A stretch of 64,000 nt of DNA from Telluria beijingensis (GTDB lineage Bacteria; Pseudomonadota; Gammaproteobacteria; Burkholderiales; Burkholderiaceae_D): the NCBI RefSeq assembly GCF_030770395.1, contig NZ_CP132480.1:2371979-2435978 (forward strand). The letters run 5' to 3'. The notes under the pieces are model-generated. The model was not told where the DNA came from. It saw only the letters and a program-made list of their open reading frames with translations, and did no database searches. Both the position numbers and the translations under genes were made by a program. This document shows positions 1-8,030 of the stretch, in pieces. How positions within the stretch are numbered: position 1 is the stretch's first letter; each line of letters begins with the position of its first letter.

Positions 1-1
1 G

Positions 2-1156
2 ACGGTGCCGACCCTCGAGGCCAATGGCCGCGTGCTGGCCGAAGACCAGCTGGCCACGATCGACGTGCCCTCGGCCGACAATACGCAGATGGATGGCTAC
101 GCCGTTCGCGCCGAGGATTGCACCAGCGGCAGCGCCACGCTCAGGGTGGGCCAGCGCATCCCGGCCGGCAGCGTCGGCCACGAACTCGAACCCGGCACCG
201 CGGCGCGCATCTTTACCGGCGCCCTGATTCCGCCGGGCGCCGATGCGGTCGTGATGCAGGAGCAGGCCGAGGCGGTGGGCGACAGCGTCACCATCCACCA
301 CGCGCCGCGCGCCGGCGAGTGGATCCGCCGCCAGGGCGAGGACATCGGCGCAGGTTCCGTGATCCTGGCCGCAGGCACCCGCCTGCGCAGCCAGGAACTG
401 GGGCTGGCTGCGTCCGTCGGCCTGGCCAGCCTGCCGGTGCGGCGGCGCCTGCGCGTCGCCGTGTTCTTCACCGGCGACGAGCTGGCCATGCCGGGCGAGG
501 TGCCGGCCGACCAGCTCAAGCCGGGCGCGATCTACAACTCGAACCGCTTCACGCTGCGCGGCCTGCTGGAGAACTTCGGCTGCGAAATCGCCGACTTCGG
601 CATCGTGCCCGATTCGCTGGAGGCGACCCGCGCCACCCTGGTGGCTGCGGCGCGCGAGAACGACCTGATCATCACCTCGGGCGGCGTCTCGGTGGGCGAG
701 GAAGACCATATCAAGCCGGCGGTGGAAGCCGAAGGGCGGCTGTCGATGTGGCAGATCGCCGTCAAGCCCGGCAAGCCGCTGGCGTTCGGCGAAGTGCGGC
801 GCGAGCATGGCGCAGCGTATTTCGTCGGCCTGCCAGGCAATCCGGTCTCGAGCTTCGTGACCTTCCTGCTGTTCGTGCGGCCATTCCTGTTGCGCCTGCA
901 GGGGGTGACGGGCCAGGTCGAGCCGCGGGGCTATACGGTGCGCGCCGATTTCGACTTGGCGAAGGGTGACCGCCGCAACGAGTTCCTGCGCGCGCGCCTG
1001 AACGCGGCCGGGGGACTGGACCTGTTCCCGAACCAGAGCTCGGGCGTGCTGACGTCGACCGTGTGGGGCGATGGCCTGGTCGACAACCCGGCCGGCAACC
1101 GCATCGCCGCCGGCGACCTGGTGCGCTTCATCCCGTTCGCCGAACTACAGCATTAG
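2..1156 (+). CDS. moeA: Molybdopterin molybdenumtransferase MoeA (5' partial)
   Basis: MoeA inserts molybdate into adenylylated molybdopterin to make the molybdenum cofactor in the cytoplasm. The frame is open from base 2, and the visible protein begins at a stretch (PTLEANGRVLAED) that in E. coli MoeA lies some 25-30 residues from the start. The true start is therefore outside the window, and the GTG at 5 is not a credible start. Visible landmarks are MDGYA near residue 30, the MoCF_biosynth motif GGVSVGEEDH near residue 225 and PGNPVSS near residue 276, followed by the C-terminal beta domain. About 384 residues are visible, against about 410 for full-length homologues. moaD follows 7 bases after the stop, so the two are very likely co-transcribed. 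Confidence 0.95.
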   Translation, partial: TVPTLEANGRVLAEDQLATIDVPSADNTQMDGYAVRAEDCTSGSATLRVGQRIPAGSVGHELEPGTAARIFTGALIPPGADAVVMQEQAEAVGDSVTIHHAPRAGEWIRRQGEDIGAGSVILAAGTRLRSQELGLAASVGLASLPVRRRLRVAVFFTGDELAMPGEVPADQLKPGAIYNSNRFTLRGLLENFGCEIADFGIVPDSLEATRATLVAAARENDLIITSGGVSVGEEDHIKPAVEAEGRLSMWQIAVKPGKPLAFGEVRREHGAAYFVGLPGNPVSSFVTFLLFVRPFLLRLQGVTGQVEPRGYTVRADFDLAKGDRRNEFLRARLNAAGGLDLFPNQSSGVLTSTVWGDGLVDNPAGNRIAAGDLVRFIPFAELQH

Positions 1157-1163
1157 GAAAGCC

Positions 1164-1421
1164 ATGAAGATCGATGTGAAATACTTCGCCGCGCTGCGCG
1201 AAGCGGTGGGCACCGCCCATGAACAGCTGGACTTGCCGCCGGAGGTGACGACGGTGGGCGCGGTGCGCGAACTGCTGCGCGCGCGTGGTGGTGTGTGGAG
1301 CGAGGCGCTGGCGCCGGAACGCGCGGTGCGCATGGCCTTCAGGCAGGTCATGTGCGATGGCGATACGCCGATCAGCGAAGGCGCCGAAGTGGCGTTCTTC
1401 CCGCCGGTGACCGGCGGTTGA
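1164..1421 (+). CDS. moaD: Molybdopterin synthase small subunit MoaD
   Basis: MoaD is the ubiquitin-fold sulfur carrier of molybdopterin synthase. Its C-terminal Gly-Gly is thiocarboxylated and donates sulfur to precursor Z together with MoaE. The 85-residue protein starts MKIDVKYFAALRE and ends PPVTGG, which is the expected family length and ending. The ATG at 1164 has AGGAAA just upstream (1155-1160). It follows moeA by 7 bases, so the two probably form an operon. In many betaproteobacteria moaE comes next; here a GC-rich hairpin and a convergent gene follow, so MoaE must be encoded elsewhere. Confidence 0.93.
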   Translation: MKIDVKYFAALREAVGTAHEQLDLPPEVTTVGAVRELLRARGGVWSEALAPERAVRMAFRQVMCDGDTPISEGAEVAFFPPVTGG

Positions 1422-1426
1422 ACGAC

Positions 1427-1446
1427 GCCGGCCCGCGAGGGCCGGC
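1427..1446. terminator. GC-rich hairpin between convergent genes
   Basis: There is a perfect 8-bp stem GCCGGCCC / GGGCCGGC with a GCGA tetraloop, starting 6 bases after the moaD stop and ending 8 bases before the stop of the convergent gene. No T-tract is seen on either side. It is probably a bidirectional transcript-end hairpin rather than a classic intrinsic terminator. Confidence 0.5.
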
Positions 1447-1453
1447 AGCACCG

Positions 1454-2494
1454 TCACAAGGCCGCGATCGACTGCTCCGCCAGGGCCATCAACTTCGCGC
1501 AATTATCGTTGCGCGCCGCGAAATCCTTCCACGCCGTGTTGCGCGCCACGTCCTGCCAGCCGCGCAGGGCTTCGGGATTGAGGTCGACCACCCGCGCGCC
1601 GACCCCGCGATAGACCGACACCACTGCCGCATCGTCGATGCGCGCCATCTTCATCGCGAACTGCTCCAGGTCGGCGCCGACCTTGAGGATGGCTTCCTGC
1701 TGCGGCTTGCTCAGGCGTTCGAACACGGTGCGGGACATCATCAATGGCTCGAACATGAACCAGTAGGAACCGCCGCGCGCCGTGGTCAGCGAGCGCGCCG
1801 TCTCCTGCAGGCGGAACGAGATCAGCGAGGTCGAGGACGTCAGGGCCGCGTCCAGCGCGCCGCTGCGCATGGCGGCGTGGATCTCGTTCGACGGCAGGCT
1901 GACGACGGTCGCGCCGGCGTCCTGCAGCAGCATGTCCATTTCGCGCGAGCCGCCGCGCACCTTGAGGCCGCGCACGTCCTCGGGCGTGACGATCGGATCG
2001 CCGCGCGAAGCGACGCCGCCGGCCTGCCAGATCCAGCTGACGATCACCAGGCCCTGTTCGCCCAGGATGCGCGACAGCTCGCGCCCGACCGGGGCGTTCT
2101 TCCAGCCATAACCCTGCTCGTAGGACGTGACCAGCGCCGGCATCAGCCCGATATTCGCTTCCGGCGCCTCGCTCCCGGCATAGGACAGCGGCACCAGGGC
2201 CATGTCGAGCGAGCCGCTCTTGAGCGCGCCGAACTGGGCGTTGGGCTGCATCAGGCTCGATCCCGGGTGGATCGAGAACTTCAGGCCGCCGCGCGTGCGC
2301 TTCTCGACCTCGGCCGCGAACATGCGGCACAGGCGGTCACGGAAGTCGCCCCTGGCAATACTGCCGCCAGGAAACTGGTGCGAGATATTGAGATTGTTTG
2401 GCTGCGCCCAGGCGGACTGCATCCATAGCGGACTGGTCGCGATCGCGCCCAGCATTGCCCTGCGGGTCGTAAACGACCGGTTGATTACCGACAT
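1454..2494 (-). CDS. TRAP transporter substrate-binding protein, DctP family
   Basis: This is a periplasmic solute-binding protein of the tripartite ATP-independent (TRAP) type, which captures carboxylate-like ligands. The start is chosen from the ribosome site: GGAGG lies directly against the ATG at 2500 but 6 bases before the ATG at 2494, so translation should begin MSVINRSFTTRRAML. The TTRRAML segment followed by a hydrophobic stretch and AWA resembles a twin-arginine signal. The mature part shows the DctP pattern (PNAQFGALKSGSLDMA, VRGLKVR, SLPSNEIHAAMRSGALDAA). The protein has 346 residues, normal for the family. No DctQ or DctM membrane partners are adjacent, so it is an orphan binding protein. 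The ligand cannot be told from sequence. Confidence 0.85.
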   Translation of the reverse strand: MSVINRSFTTRRAMLGAIATSPLWMQSAWAQPNNLNISHQFPGGSIARGDFRDRLCRMFAAEVEKRTRGGLKFSIHPGSSLMQPNAQFGALKSGSLDMALVPLSYAGSEAPEANIGLMPALVTSYEQGYGWKNAPVGRELSRILGEQGLVIVSWIWQAGGVASRGDPIVTPEDVRGLKVRGGSREMDMLLQDAGATVVSLPSNEIHAAMRSGALDAALTSSTSLISFRLQETARSLTTARGGSYWFMFEPLMMSRTVFERLSKPQQEAILKVGADLEQFAMKMARIDDAAVVSVYRGVGARVVDLNPEALRGWQDVARNTAWKDFAARNDNCAKLMALAEQSIAAL

Positions 2495-2711
2495 ACACAT
2501 CCTCCAAGATGTTTAACGGACTGCCGGGCGAATCGTGGCTGACCTCGTCGAGCGGGCGCCATCGTTCACGCTGGCGTGTACAAGAATATTCCTGCCACAC
2601 CGCATGTCAAGCGGAATATTGCAGCTATGACAAAGGCATATGCATCCCAACCCGGCAGTATCCCGCAGGCCGGGATGGCACGGCTTGATCCATCCTGGAG
2701 AATGTTCGGGT

Positions 2712-2930
2712 TCAGCGCTTGTTATCTATCCCCTGGTCTGCCACCACCTGGCTGGCAGATCGCCAGCGCGCGGCCACGAAAATGGCGGCGGCGGCCAGCG
2801 ACCAGGCCAGGGTCGGGCCCCAGGTGTCGGCCAGGCTGTCGCCGCGCATCAGGTCGATGGCGCACAGCAGCAGGAACATGGTGCCGGAAGCCAGCAGGTA
2901 CTGGCCGATCCAGTGGGTGAGTGGTCGCAT
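2712..2930 (-). CDS. Small two-helix membrane protein, hypothetical
   Basis: This 72-residue protein has no family I recognise. Two hydrophobic segments (around WIGQYLLASGTMFLLLCAI and TLAWSLAAAAIFVAA) suggest a double-spanning inner membrane protein. ATG 2930 is chosen over an upstream TTG at 2948 because AAAGGAG lies 8 bases before it; that site overlaps the hydrolase stop codon at 2945-2947, so translation is probably coupled. It is the last gene of the minus-strand operon from 4502 (membrane protein, XRE regulator, hydrolase, this gene). Its function is unknown. Confidence 0.6.
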   Translation of the reverse strand: MRPLTHWIGQYLLASGTMFLLLCAIDLMRGDSLADTWGPTLAWSLAAAAIFVAARWRSASQVVADQGIDNKR

Positions 2931-2944
2931 GGGGGCTACTCCTT

Positions 2945-3907
2945 TCAACGGCGGTCGAGATAACGGCGCAGGATGCCGGCCAGCGCCAGCGGCTGGTCGA
3001 TCATCAGGAAGTGGCGCGACGGTGCGATCGGGACCACCTCGACCGAGGGGATACCTTCGACCAGCATCCGGTAATGCTCGACCTTGTCGTTCACCGTCAG
3101 CGCATCCTGAGCTGCATCGTACTGGTAAAACGGGGCCACGACCAGCACCGGGGCGCTGATTTTCGCCAGGCCGGGGCGCAGGTCGAGCGCCAGCAGGTCG
3201 GCGACATAGGCGCCGACCGCCTCGCGGTCGCTGCGCAGCAGCAGCGGCGTGATGTCGTCGGCCTTGCCGATGTCGAGCACGCCCTGGCCGCGCATGTACT
3301 GGCGCTGTTCGGCGGCGTAGGCGTCCGGGCGGCTGGTGGCCATGCGCTGGCGGACGTTGAGCGCGGCCTGCGGGCGCTGCTGCGGCGGCATGTTCTCGGT
3401 GCCGGGGAAGACCGGCAAGCCGTCCAGCGCCACCACGCCGCCGATGCCGGTGCCCAGGTCCTGGGCCACGGCATAGGCCAGGGTGCCGCCCAGGCTATGG
3501 CCGACGAGGACCGGCTTGTCCAGCTTGCGCTGCGCAACCAGGCCGCGCAGGGCGGCGCGTGCGCCCTCGAACGGCGCCCAGTCGGGCGAACCGGCGGGCG
3601 CGGGCCGGCCGTCGAAGCCGGGCAGGGTCACCACGTACAGCGTGAACTCGTCCTTGAACTGCCGGATCACCTCTTGCCATACCCAGGGGCCGCTGGCCAG
3701 GCCGGGCACCAGGATCACGGGCCGGCCGCGGCTGCCGTGGCGCTCGACCAGCAGCGTGCCGGACTCGAAGCGTTCGGCCGGTTCGATGGTGGCGGCGAAG
3801 CGGTTGGCGACTGGCGCGGCCGGGGCCTGAGTCTGGGCTTGGGCGTGGGCGGGCGCGATGGACGCGACGCCAAGCGTCAGCGCGAACAGCAGGGAGGATG
3901 GTTTCAT
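2945..3907 (-). CDS. Exported alpha/beta hydrolase
   Basis: This 320-residue secreted or periplasmic alpha/beta-hydrolase probably acts on an ester or lipid; the substrate is unknown. Residues 1-22 form a signal peptide ending AHA. The oxyanion region VPGLASGPW is at about 67-75, the nucleophile elbow GHSLGG has Ser138, and the catalytic His is probably in SRHFLMIDQP near residue 300. Its start overlaps the stop of the XRE regulator by 4 bases (ATGA), showing translational coupling. The operon context suggests an envelope function switched by the regulator, but this is inference. Confidence 0.8.
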   Translation of the reverse strand: MKPSSLLFALTLGVASIAPAHAQAQTQAPAAPVANRFAATIEPAERFESGTLLVERHGSRGRPVILVPGLASGPWVWQEVIRQFKDEFTLYVVTLPGFDGRPAPAGSPDWAPFEGARAALRGLVAQRKLDKPVLVGHSLGGTLAYAVAQDLGTGIGGVVALDGLPVFPGTENMPPQQRPQAALNVRQRMATSRPDAYAAEQRQYMRGQGVLDIGKADDITPLLLRSDREAVGAYVADLLALDLRPGLAKISAPVLVVAPFYQYDAAQDALTVNDKVEHYRMLVEGIPSVEVVPIAPSRHFLMIDQPLALAGILRRYLDRR

Positions 3908-4107
3908 GCGGTCTCCTGATCGGGTGAGAAGATGGCTTCGACCGGCAGGCCGAACAACCGTGAGATGGCGAAGGCGAGCGGCAGGCTGGGGTCGTAGCGC
4001 CCGGTCTCGATCGCGTTGATGGTCTGGCGCGAGACGTCGAGCCGTTCGGCCAGGTCGGCCTGGCTCCAGCCCTGGTCGGCGCGCAGCGCGCGGATGTGGT
4101 TTTTCAT
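3904..4107 (-). CDS. XRE-family HTH regulator, small autoregulator type
   Basis: This 67-residue protein is almost entirely a Cro/C1-type helix-turn-helix (WSQADLAERLDVSRQTINAIETGRYDPSLPLA). It belongs to the short MKNxIRxLRxxxGxSQxxLA regulator group commonly paired with a membrane-protein gene. Its start overlaps the stop of the upstream membrane gene by 4 bases and its stop overlaps the hydrolase start. The operon promoter carries two copies of a GTAAAG-N4-CTTTAC palindrome, one on the -35 box and one just after the -10 box, which are good candidates for its own operator. The inducing signal is not evident; there is no ligand domain. Confidence 0.88.
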   Translation of the reverse strand: MKNHIRALRADQGWSQADLAERLDVSRQTINAIETGRYDPSLPLAFAISRLFGLPVEAIFSPDQETA

Positions 4108-4502
4108 CGCTGGCGCAGGGCCCGCACCACGGTGACCAGCGCCATCGACGCGCCCAGCACCATCCATACGGCGAACATCGACAGGCGCGGGTAGCCGGCG
4201 GTCTCGAGGAAGCCGTAGCTGAAGGTCAGCCCGGCGGTGAGGGCGGCGGCCAGCGCGAACGATTCGAGCAGGTTGCGGCGCAGGTATTCGTCGATGCGGC
4301 CGAGGTGGCGCGCGATAGCCCACAACATCAGGCAGAAGCCGATCATCGGCGACAGCAGCACCACGGTGCGCAGGACGCCGTCGTCCATCGGACGTCCATA
4401 ACGGATCGACGCCACCAGCAGCAGGGAGTAGGCCAGCAGGGAGCCGGCCATTTCGCGCAGATAGACCTTGCCGGTCCGTTTCTCGTGTGTATTCGGCTTC
4501 AT
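4104..4502 (-). CDS. Multi-pass membrane protein paired with XRE regulator
   Basis: This 132-residue protein begins MKPNTHEKRTGKVYLREM. It has about four hydrophobic segments (GSLLAYSLLLVASI, VVLLSPMIGFCLMLWAIA, LESFALAAALTAGLTF, MFAVWMVLGASMALVTVV). Small membrane proteins of this shape often precede short XRE regulators and may act as anti-regulators or sensors; that role is inference. The ATG at 4502 is preferred over one at 4568, because the latter lies upstream of the predicted -35/-10 boxes and within the operator. The ribosome site is weak. It is the first gene of a four-gene operon. Confidence 0.72.
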   Translation of the reverse strand: MKPNTHEKRTGKVYLREMAGSLLAYSLLLVASIRYGRPMDDGVLRTVVLLSPMIGFCLMLWAIARHLGRIDEYLRRNLLESFALAAALTAGLTFSYGFLETAGYPRLSMFAVWMVLGASMALVTVVRALRQR

Positions 4503-4519
4503 GTCGGGTGGCTCGCAAA

Positions 4520-4535
4520 GTAAAGGATGCTTTAC
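4520..4535. promoter_or_regulatory. Operator-like palindrome, site 1
   Basis: GTAAAGGATGCTTTAC is a perfect 6-bp inverted repeat with a 4-base centre. On the minus strand it begins immediately after the -10 box, at the expected transcription start, so a bound protein would block initiation. The same 11-base core (AAAGGATGCTT) recurs in opposite orientation at site 2. Confidence 0.65.
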
Positions 4536-4564
4536 ATCGTAGGGCGAGCGGGACGCTGTGTCAA
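4536..4564 (-). promoter_or_regulatory. Sigma-70 promoter of membrane protein/XRE/hydrolase operon
   Basis: On the minus strand there is TTGACA (4564-4559), a 17-base spacer and TACGAT (4541-4536). The -35 box matches consensus in 6 of 6 positions and the -10 box (TACGAT against TATAAT) in 4 of 6. The predicted start lies about 30 bases before the ATG at 4502. Confidence 0.75.
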
Positions 4565-4575
4565 GCATCCTTTAC
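4560..4575. promoter_or_regulatory. Operator-like palindrome, site 2
   Basis: GTCAAGCATCCTTTAC is site 1 inverted, with one mismatch in the outer arm. It overlaps the -35 box, and the mismatch is what creates TTGACA. The two sites are 40 bases centre to centre, about four helical turns, so they would face nearly the same side of the DNA. Confidence 0.6.
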
Positions 4576-4634
4576 ATGGCGCCAGGCGGCCCGATTCGAC
4601 TACAATGCCAGTCCTTCATTCTCCTGCCGCCGTT

Positions 4635-5897
4635 ATGACCCATCCAGCCCCTGTTTCCAAGCGTGTCGCCGTGATCGGCGGCGGTCCCGCCGGGCTGATG
4701 GCGGCCGAGGTGCTGGCGGCGGGCGGCGTGCAGGTCGACGTCTACGATGCGATGGCCAGCGTCGGCCGCAAGTTCCTGCTGGCGGGGAAGGGCGGCATGA
4801 ACATCACGCATTCCGAGCCCTACGCCGACTTCGTGCGGCGCTACGGCGCCCGGCACGACGACGTCGCGCGCTGGCTGCAAGGGTTCGACGCCGACGCCGT
4901 GCGCGCCTGGATCCACGACCTCGGCATCGAGACTTTCGTCGGCACCTCGGGCCGGGTATTCCCGCGCGAGATGAAGGCCGCACCCCTGCTGCGCGCCTGG
5001 CTGCATCGCCTGCGCGAGGCCGGCGTGCGCTTCCACATGCACCACCGCTGGCTCGGTTGGCAGGATGGGCTGTTGCGCATGGCCACGCCGGACGGCGAGC
5101 GCCTGGTCGAGGCGGACGCCACGATTCTCGCACTGGGCGGCGCCAGCTGGGCGCGGCTCGGCTCGGACGGCGCCTGGCAGTCCCTGCTCGCCGAACGCGG
5201 GGTCGAGTTGGTTCCCCTGGCGCCGGCCAACTGCGGCTTCGACGTCGGCTGGAGCACGCATTTCAGCAGCCGCCATGCGGGCGCGCCGCTGCTCACGGTT
5301 GCAGCCGGAATGCAGCAGCCGGATGGCGGGATCGCCTGGCGCAAGGGCCAGTTCGTGGTCACCGAAAGCGGCGTCGAGGGCAGTCTGGTGTATGCGCTGT
5401 CGGCGCCGCTGCGCGATGAAATCGCCGGGGAAGGCAATGCTACCCTCTGGCTCGACCTGACGCCCGACCATGACGCCGACCGCGTATTCGACGAAGTGAC
5501 GCGGCCGCGCGGCTCGCGCTCGATGTCCAGCCACCTGCAAAGCCGGCTCGGAATCAAGGGCGTCAAGGCCGGCCTGCTGCACGAATGCCTGTCGCGCGAG
5601 GACTATGCCGATCCGGTCCGGCTGGCCGCCGCCATCAAGCGCCTGCCTCTGACGCTGTTGCGCCCGCGCCCGATCGACGAGGCGATCAGCAGCGCCGGTG
5701 GGGTGCGCTTCGAGGCGCTGGCGGGCAGCATGCTGCGAGAGGTGCCGGGTACGTTCGTGGCTGGCGAGATGGTCGATTGGGAAGCGCCGACTGGCGGCTA
5801 CCTGCTGACCGCCTGCTTTGCCGGAGGGCGCGCGGCCGGACAGGATGTGCTGGAATGGCTGGAAACCGGTTTAACGGGGCCGCTCGAGATTCGGTGA
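4635..5897 (+). CDS. HI0933/YhiN-like FAD-dependent flavoprotein (TIGR03862 type)
   Basis: This predicted NAD(P)/FAD-dependent oxidoreductase of the HI0933 (YhiN) family has no established substrate. The Rossmann motif AVIGGGPAGLMAAE lies at about residues 12-25, KFLLAGKGGMNIT follows, and the C-terminal ISSAGGV, AGEMVDWEAPTGGY and GGRAAG motifs are typical of the family. The start at 4635 gives 420 residues. An in-frame ATG at 4605 is also possible, and neither has a clear ribosome site. Its promoter would have to share the short region divergent from the XRE operon (4503-4634). Confidence 0.85.
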   Translation: MTHPAPVSKRVAVIGGGPAGLMAAEVLAAGGVQVDVYDAMASVGRKFLLAGKGGMNITHSEPYADFVRRYGARHDDVARWLQGFDADAVRAWIHDLGIETFVGTSGRVFPREMKAAPLLRAWLHRLREAGVRFHMHHRWLGWQDGLLRMATPDGERLVEADATILALGGASWARLGSDGAWQSLLAERGVELVPLAPANCGFDVGWSTHFSSRHAGAPLLTVAAGMQQPDGGIAWRKGQFVVTESGVEGSLVYALSAPLRDEIAGEGNATLWLDLTPDHDADRVFDEVTRPRGSRSMSSHLQSRLGIKGVKAGLLHECLSREDYADPVRLAAAIKRLPLTLLRPRPIDEAISSAGGVRFEALAGSMLREVPGTFVAGEMVDWEAPTGGYLLTACFAGGRAAGQDVLEWLETGLTGPLEIR

Positions 5898-5946
5898 ATC
5901 AGCGAAGCGAACGGGCGCGCCTGCCGGTTTTGCGTATAGTGGTTCC

Positions 5947-6294
5947 ATGCCTTCACCCGCCAACTATCCCACCACGCCGGACGGACGGTATTTCGTCGTC
6001 AGGGGCCGCCTCTGGCGCGCGAGCAATCCCGCACTGGCGCCGGACGAGCGGCAGGCACTGGTCGACCAGCTCATGACGGCGCGCCGCGACGTGGCGGCGG
6101 CCCTGAAGGCGCGCGACGGCAATGCCGAGCGCAGTGCGCGCCAGGCGGTCGACGCGGCCAAGCGCGCGCTGGGAGAACGCGGCCCCGTGTGGTGGACCGA
6201 TGACGCGCCCGACCTCAACCGCAGGATGGTGGCCAATACGCCGTATGCGGACTGGTTCGCGGCGCTGCCGGCGCACGACGAGCGGCCAGGCTAG
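5947..6294 (+). CDS. Conserved small hypothetical protein
   Basis: This 115-residue cytoplasmic protein begins MPSPANYPTTPDGRYFVVRGRLWRASNP. I recall similar small proteins in Burkholderiales, sometimes carrying an unsupported automatic label as a Tol biopolymer transporter. There is no signal peptide or membrane segment. The middle is a charged helix (DERQALVDQLMTARRDVAAAL) and the C-terminal part contains VWWTDDAPDLNRRM. Its stop overlaps the convergent arfB stop by 4 bases. The function is unknown. Confidence 0.75.
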   Translation: MPSPANYPTTPDGRYFVVRGRLWRASNPALAPDERQALVDQLMTARRDVAAALKARDGNAERSARQAVDAAKRALGERGPVWWTDDAPDLNRRMVANTPYADWFAALPAHDERPG

Positions 6295-6686
6295 TCGCTG
6301 ACCTTGCCGCGCAAGGCCTTGATCTGGCCGCTGCGCGTCTTGGCGTCCAGCCGCCGTCGCTGCGAGCCGCGGGTTGGCCGGGTGGGGCGCCGGACGACCG
6401 GCACGATGGCGGCCTTGTCGACCAGTTCCTGCAGGCGCCGCAAGGCGTCTTCCTTGTTCTGCTCGAGGCTGCGCGAGCCCTGCGCCTTCAGCACCAGCAC
6501 GCCTTCCTGGGTGATGCGCGCGTCGCGCGAGGCCAGCAGCCGTTCCTTGACGTGCGCGGGCAGCGAGGACGCCGCGATGTCGAAGCGCGCATGCACGGCG
6601 CACGAGACCTTGTTGACGTTCTGCCCACCAGGGCCCTGGGCCCGGATCGCGCTGAATTCGACTTCGAGAGGATTGATGACGGCCAT
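6291..6686 (-). CDS. arfB: Alternative ribosome-rescue factor ArfB (YaeJ)
   Basis: This peptidyl-tRNA hydrolase of the class-I release-factor fold rescues ribosomes stalled without a stop codon. It has 131 residues, with the catalytic GPGGQNVNK motif (GGQ at residues 20-22) and the basic C-terminal tail (RRPTRPTRGSQRRRLDAKTR) that enters the empty mRNA channel. The start is placed at the ATG at 6686 beginning MAVINPLEVEFSAIRAQ, matching family length. It stands alone and converges on the small hypothetical gene. Confidence 0.92.
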   Translation of the reverse strand: MAVINPLEVEFSAIRAQGPGGQNVNKVSCAVHARFDIAASSLPAHVKERLLASRDARITQEGVLVLKAQGSRSLEQNKEDALRRLQELVDKAAIVPVVRRPTRPTRGSQRRRLDAKTRSGQIKALRGKVSD

Positions 6687-6773
6687 CGCGCCATTGTAAA
6701 CTGGCCGGCATCGTGCGCGAATCGCGAAGATGCTGGAAAATAGCGGGTTCCGCCTCATCTTCATGGACGCTAC

Positions 6774-7991
6774 ATGACCAGTTCCGCATCCTTGTCCGGC
6801 GCACGACGCGCCGACATCAATCCGCGCCCGCTCGCGGTCGCGCTCGTTCTCATCGCGCTTGGCGCCTGGTACCTGGCGCAGGTCGTCGGTCCGCGCCAGG
6901 CCGCCCTGTACGTGGTCGGCGCGCTGCTCGGCGTCGCGTTGTACCACGCCGCCTTCGGCTTCACCTCGGCCTGGCGCGTGTTCATCGCCGACGGCCGCGG
7001 CGCGGGCCTGCGCGCGCAGATGCTGATGCTGGCGGTCGGCGTCGCGCTGTTCTTTCCGGCGCTCGCCGGCGGCACGCTGTTCGGCAATCCGGTCACCGGG
7101 CTGGTACAGCCGGCCGGCACCTCGGTCATCGTCGGCGCTTTCATCTTCGGCATCGGCATGCAACTGGGCGGCGGTTGCGCCTCCGGCACGCTGTACACGG
7201 TCGGTGGCGGCAGCACCCGCATGATCGTCACGCTGCTGTTCTTCATCGTCGGTTCGCTGATCGGCACCGCCCACATGCCATACTGGACAGCGATGCCGCA
7301 ACTGCCGCCGCTGTCGGCGGTCAAGGAACTGGGCTTATTGCCGGCGCTGGCGCTGAACCTGGCCGTGTTCGCACTGATCGCATATGTGACCGTCGTGGTC
7401 GAGAAGCGCCGCCATGGGCGGCTGGTCGCGGCCCACGTGCAGCCGAAGGGCGGCGCGCGCTGGCTGCATGGCCCCTGGCCGCTGGTGGCCGGCGCGCTGG
7501 CGCTGGTCGTGCTTAATTTCGCCACGCTGGCGCTGTCGGGGCGTCCCTGGGGAGTGACGTCGGCGTTCGCGCTGTGGGGCGCCAAGGCGGCTGCCGTCGT
7601 TGGCATCGACACCGCCAGCTGGACCTACTGGTCGAGCGCCGCCAATGCCAAGGCGCTGGCAGCGCCGATCGCGTTCGACGTCACTTCGGTGATGGATATC
7701 GGCATCGTGCTCGGCGCGATGCTGGCGGCGGCGCTGGCCGGCCGCTATGCGCCGGTGTGGCGCTTGCCGCTGCGCTCGCTGGCTGCGGCGGTAGTCGGCG
7801 GCCTGCTGCTGGGCTATGGTGCGCGCCTGGCCTATGGTTGCAATATCGGTGCCTACTTCAGCGGCATTGTTTCGGGCAGCCTGCACGGCTGGTTGTGGCT
7901 GGTGGTCGCCTTCTGCGGCAATGTGGCCGGGACGCGCCTGCGTCCGCTGTTCGGGTTGGAAGTGGAGCGGTTGAAGCCGGCGGCCTGCTGA
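6774..7991 (+). CDS. YeeE/YedE (TsuA-like) sulfur-compound transporter
   Basis: This 405-residue inner membrane protein of the YeeE/YedE family imports thiosulfate or a related sulfur species. Two inverted halves each carry the conserved Cys motif: GGGCASGTLY with Cys135, and YGCNIGAYFSG near residue 355. About nine to ten hydrophobic helices are visible. Unlike many family members it has no downstream TusA-like (YeeD) partner; the next gene encodes a GFA-type zinc protein. The ligand is assigned by family only. Confidence 0.88.
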   Translation: MTSSASLSGARRADINPRPLAVALVLIALGAWYLAQVVGPRQAALYVVGALLGVALYHAAFGFTSAWRVFIADGRGAGLRAQMLMLAVGVALFFPALAGGTLFGNPVTGLVQPAGTSVIVGAFIFGIGMQLGGGCASGTLYTVGGGSTRMIVTLLFFIVGSLIGTAHMPYWTAMPQLPPLSAVKELGLLPALALNLAVFALIAYVTVVVEKRRHGRLVAAHVQPKGGARWLHGPWPLVAGALALVVLNFATLALSGRPWGVTSAFALWGAKAAAVVGIDTASWTYWSSAANAKALAAPIAFDVTSVMDIGIVLGAMLAAALAGRYAPVWRLPLRSLAAAVVGGLLLGYGARLAYGCNIGAYFSGIVSGSLHGWLWLVVAFCGNVAGTRLRPLFGLEVERLKPAAC

Positions 7992-8030
7992 TTTCGTTGT
8001 AAGCTATCGTCCTGCTCACCGGGGGACGAG

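Noticed and set aside
2495..2500. ATG 2500 as start of the DctP-like protein
   Set aside because: GGAGG abuts it with no spacing; ATG 2494 has the correct 6-base spacing.
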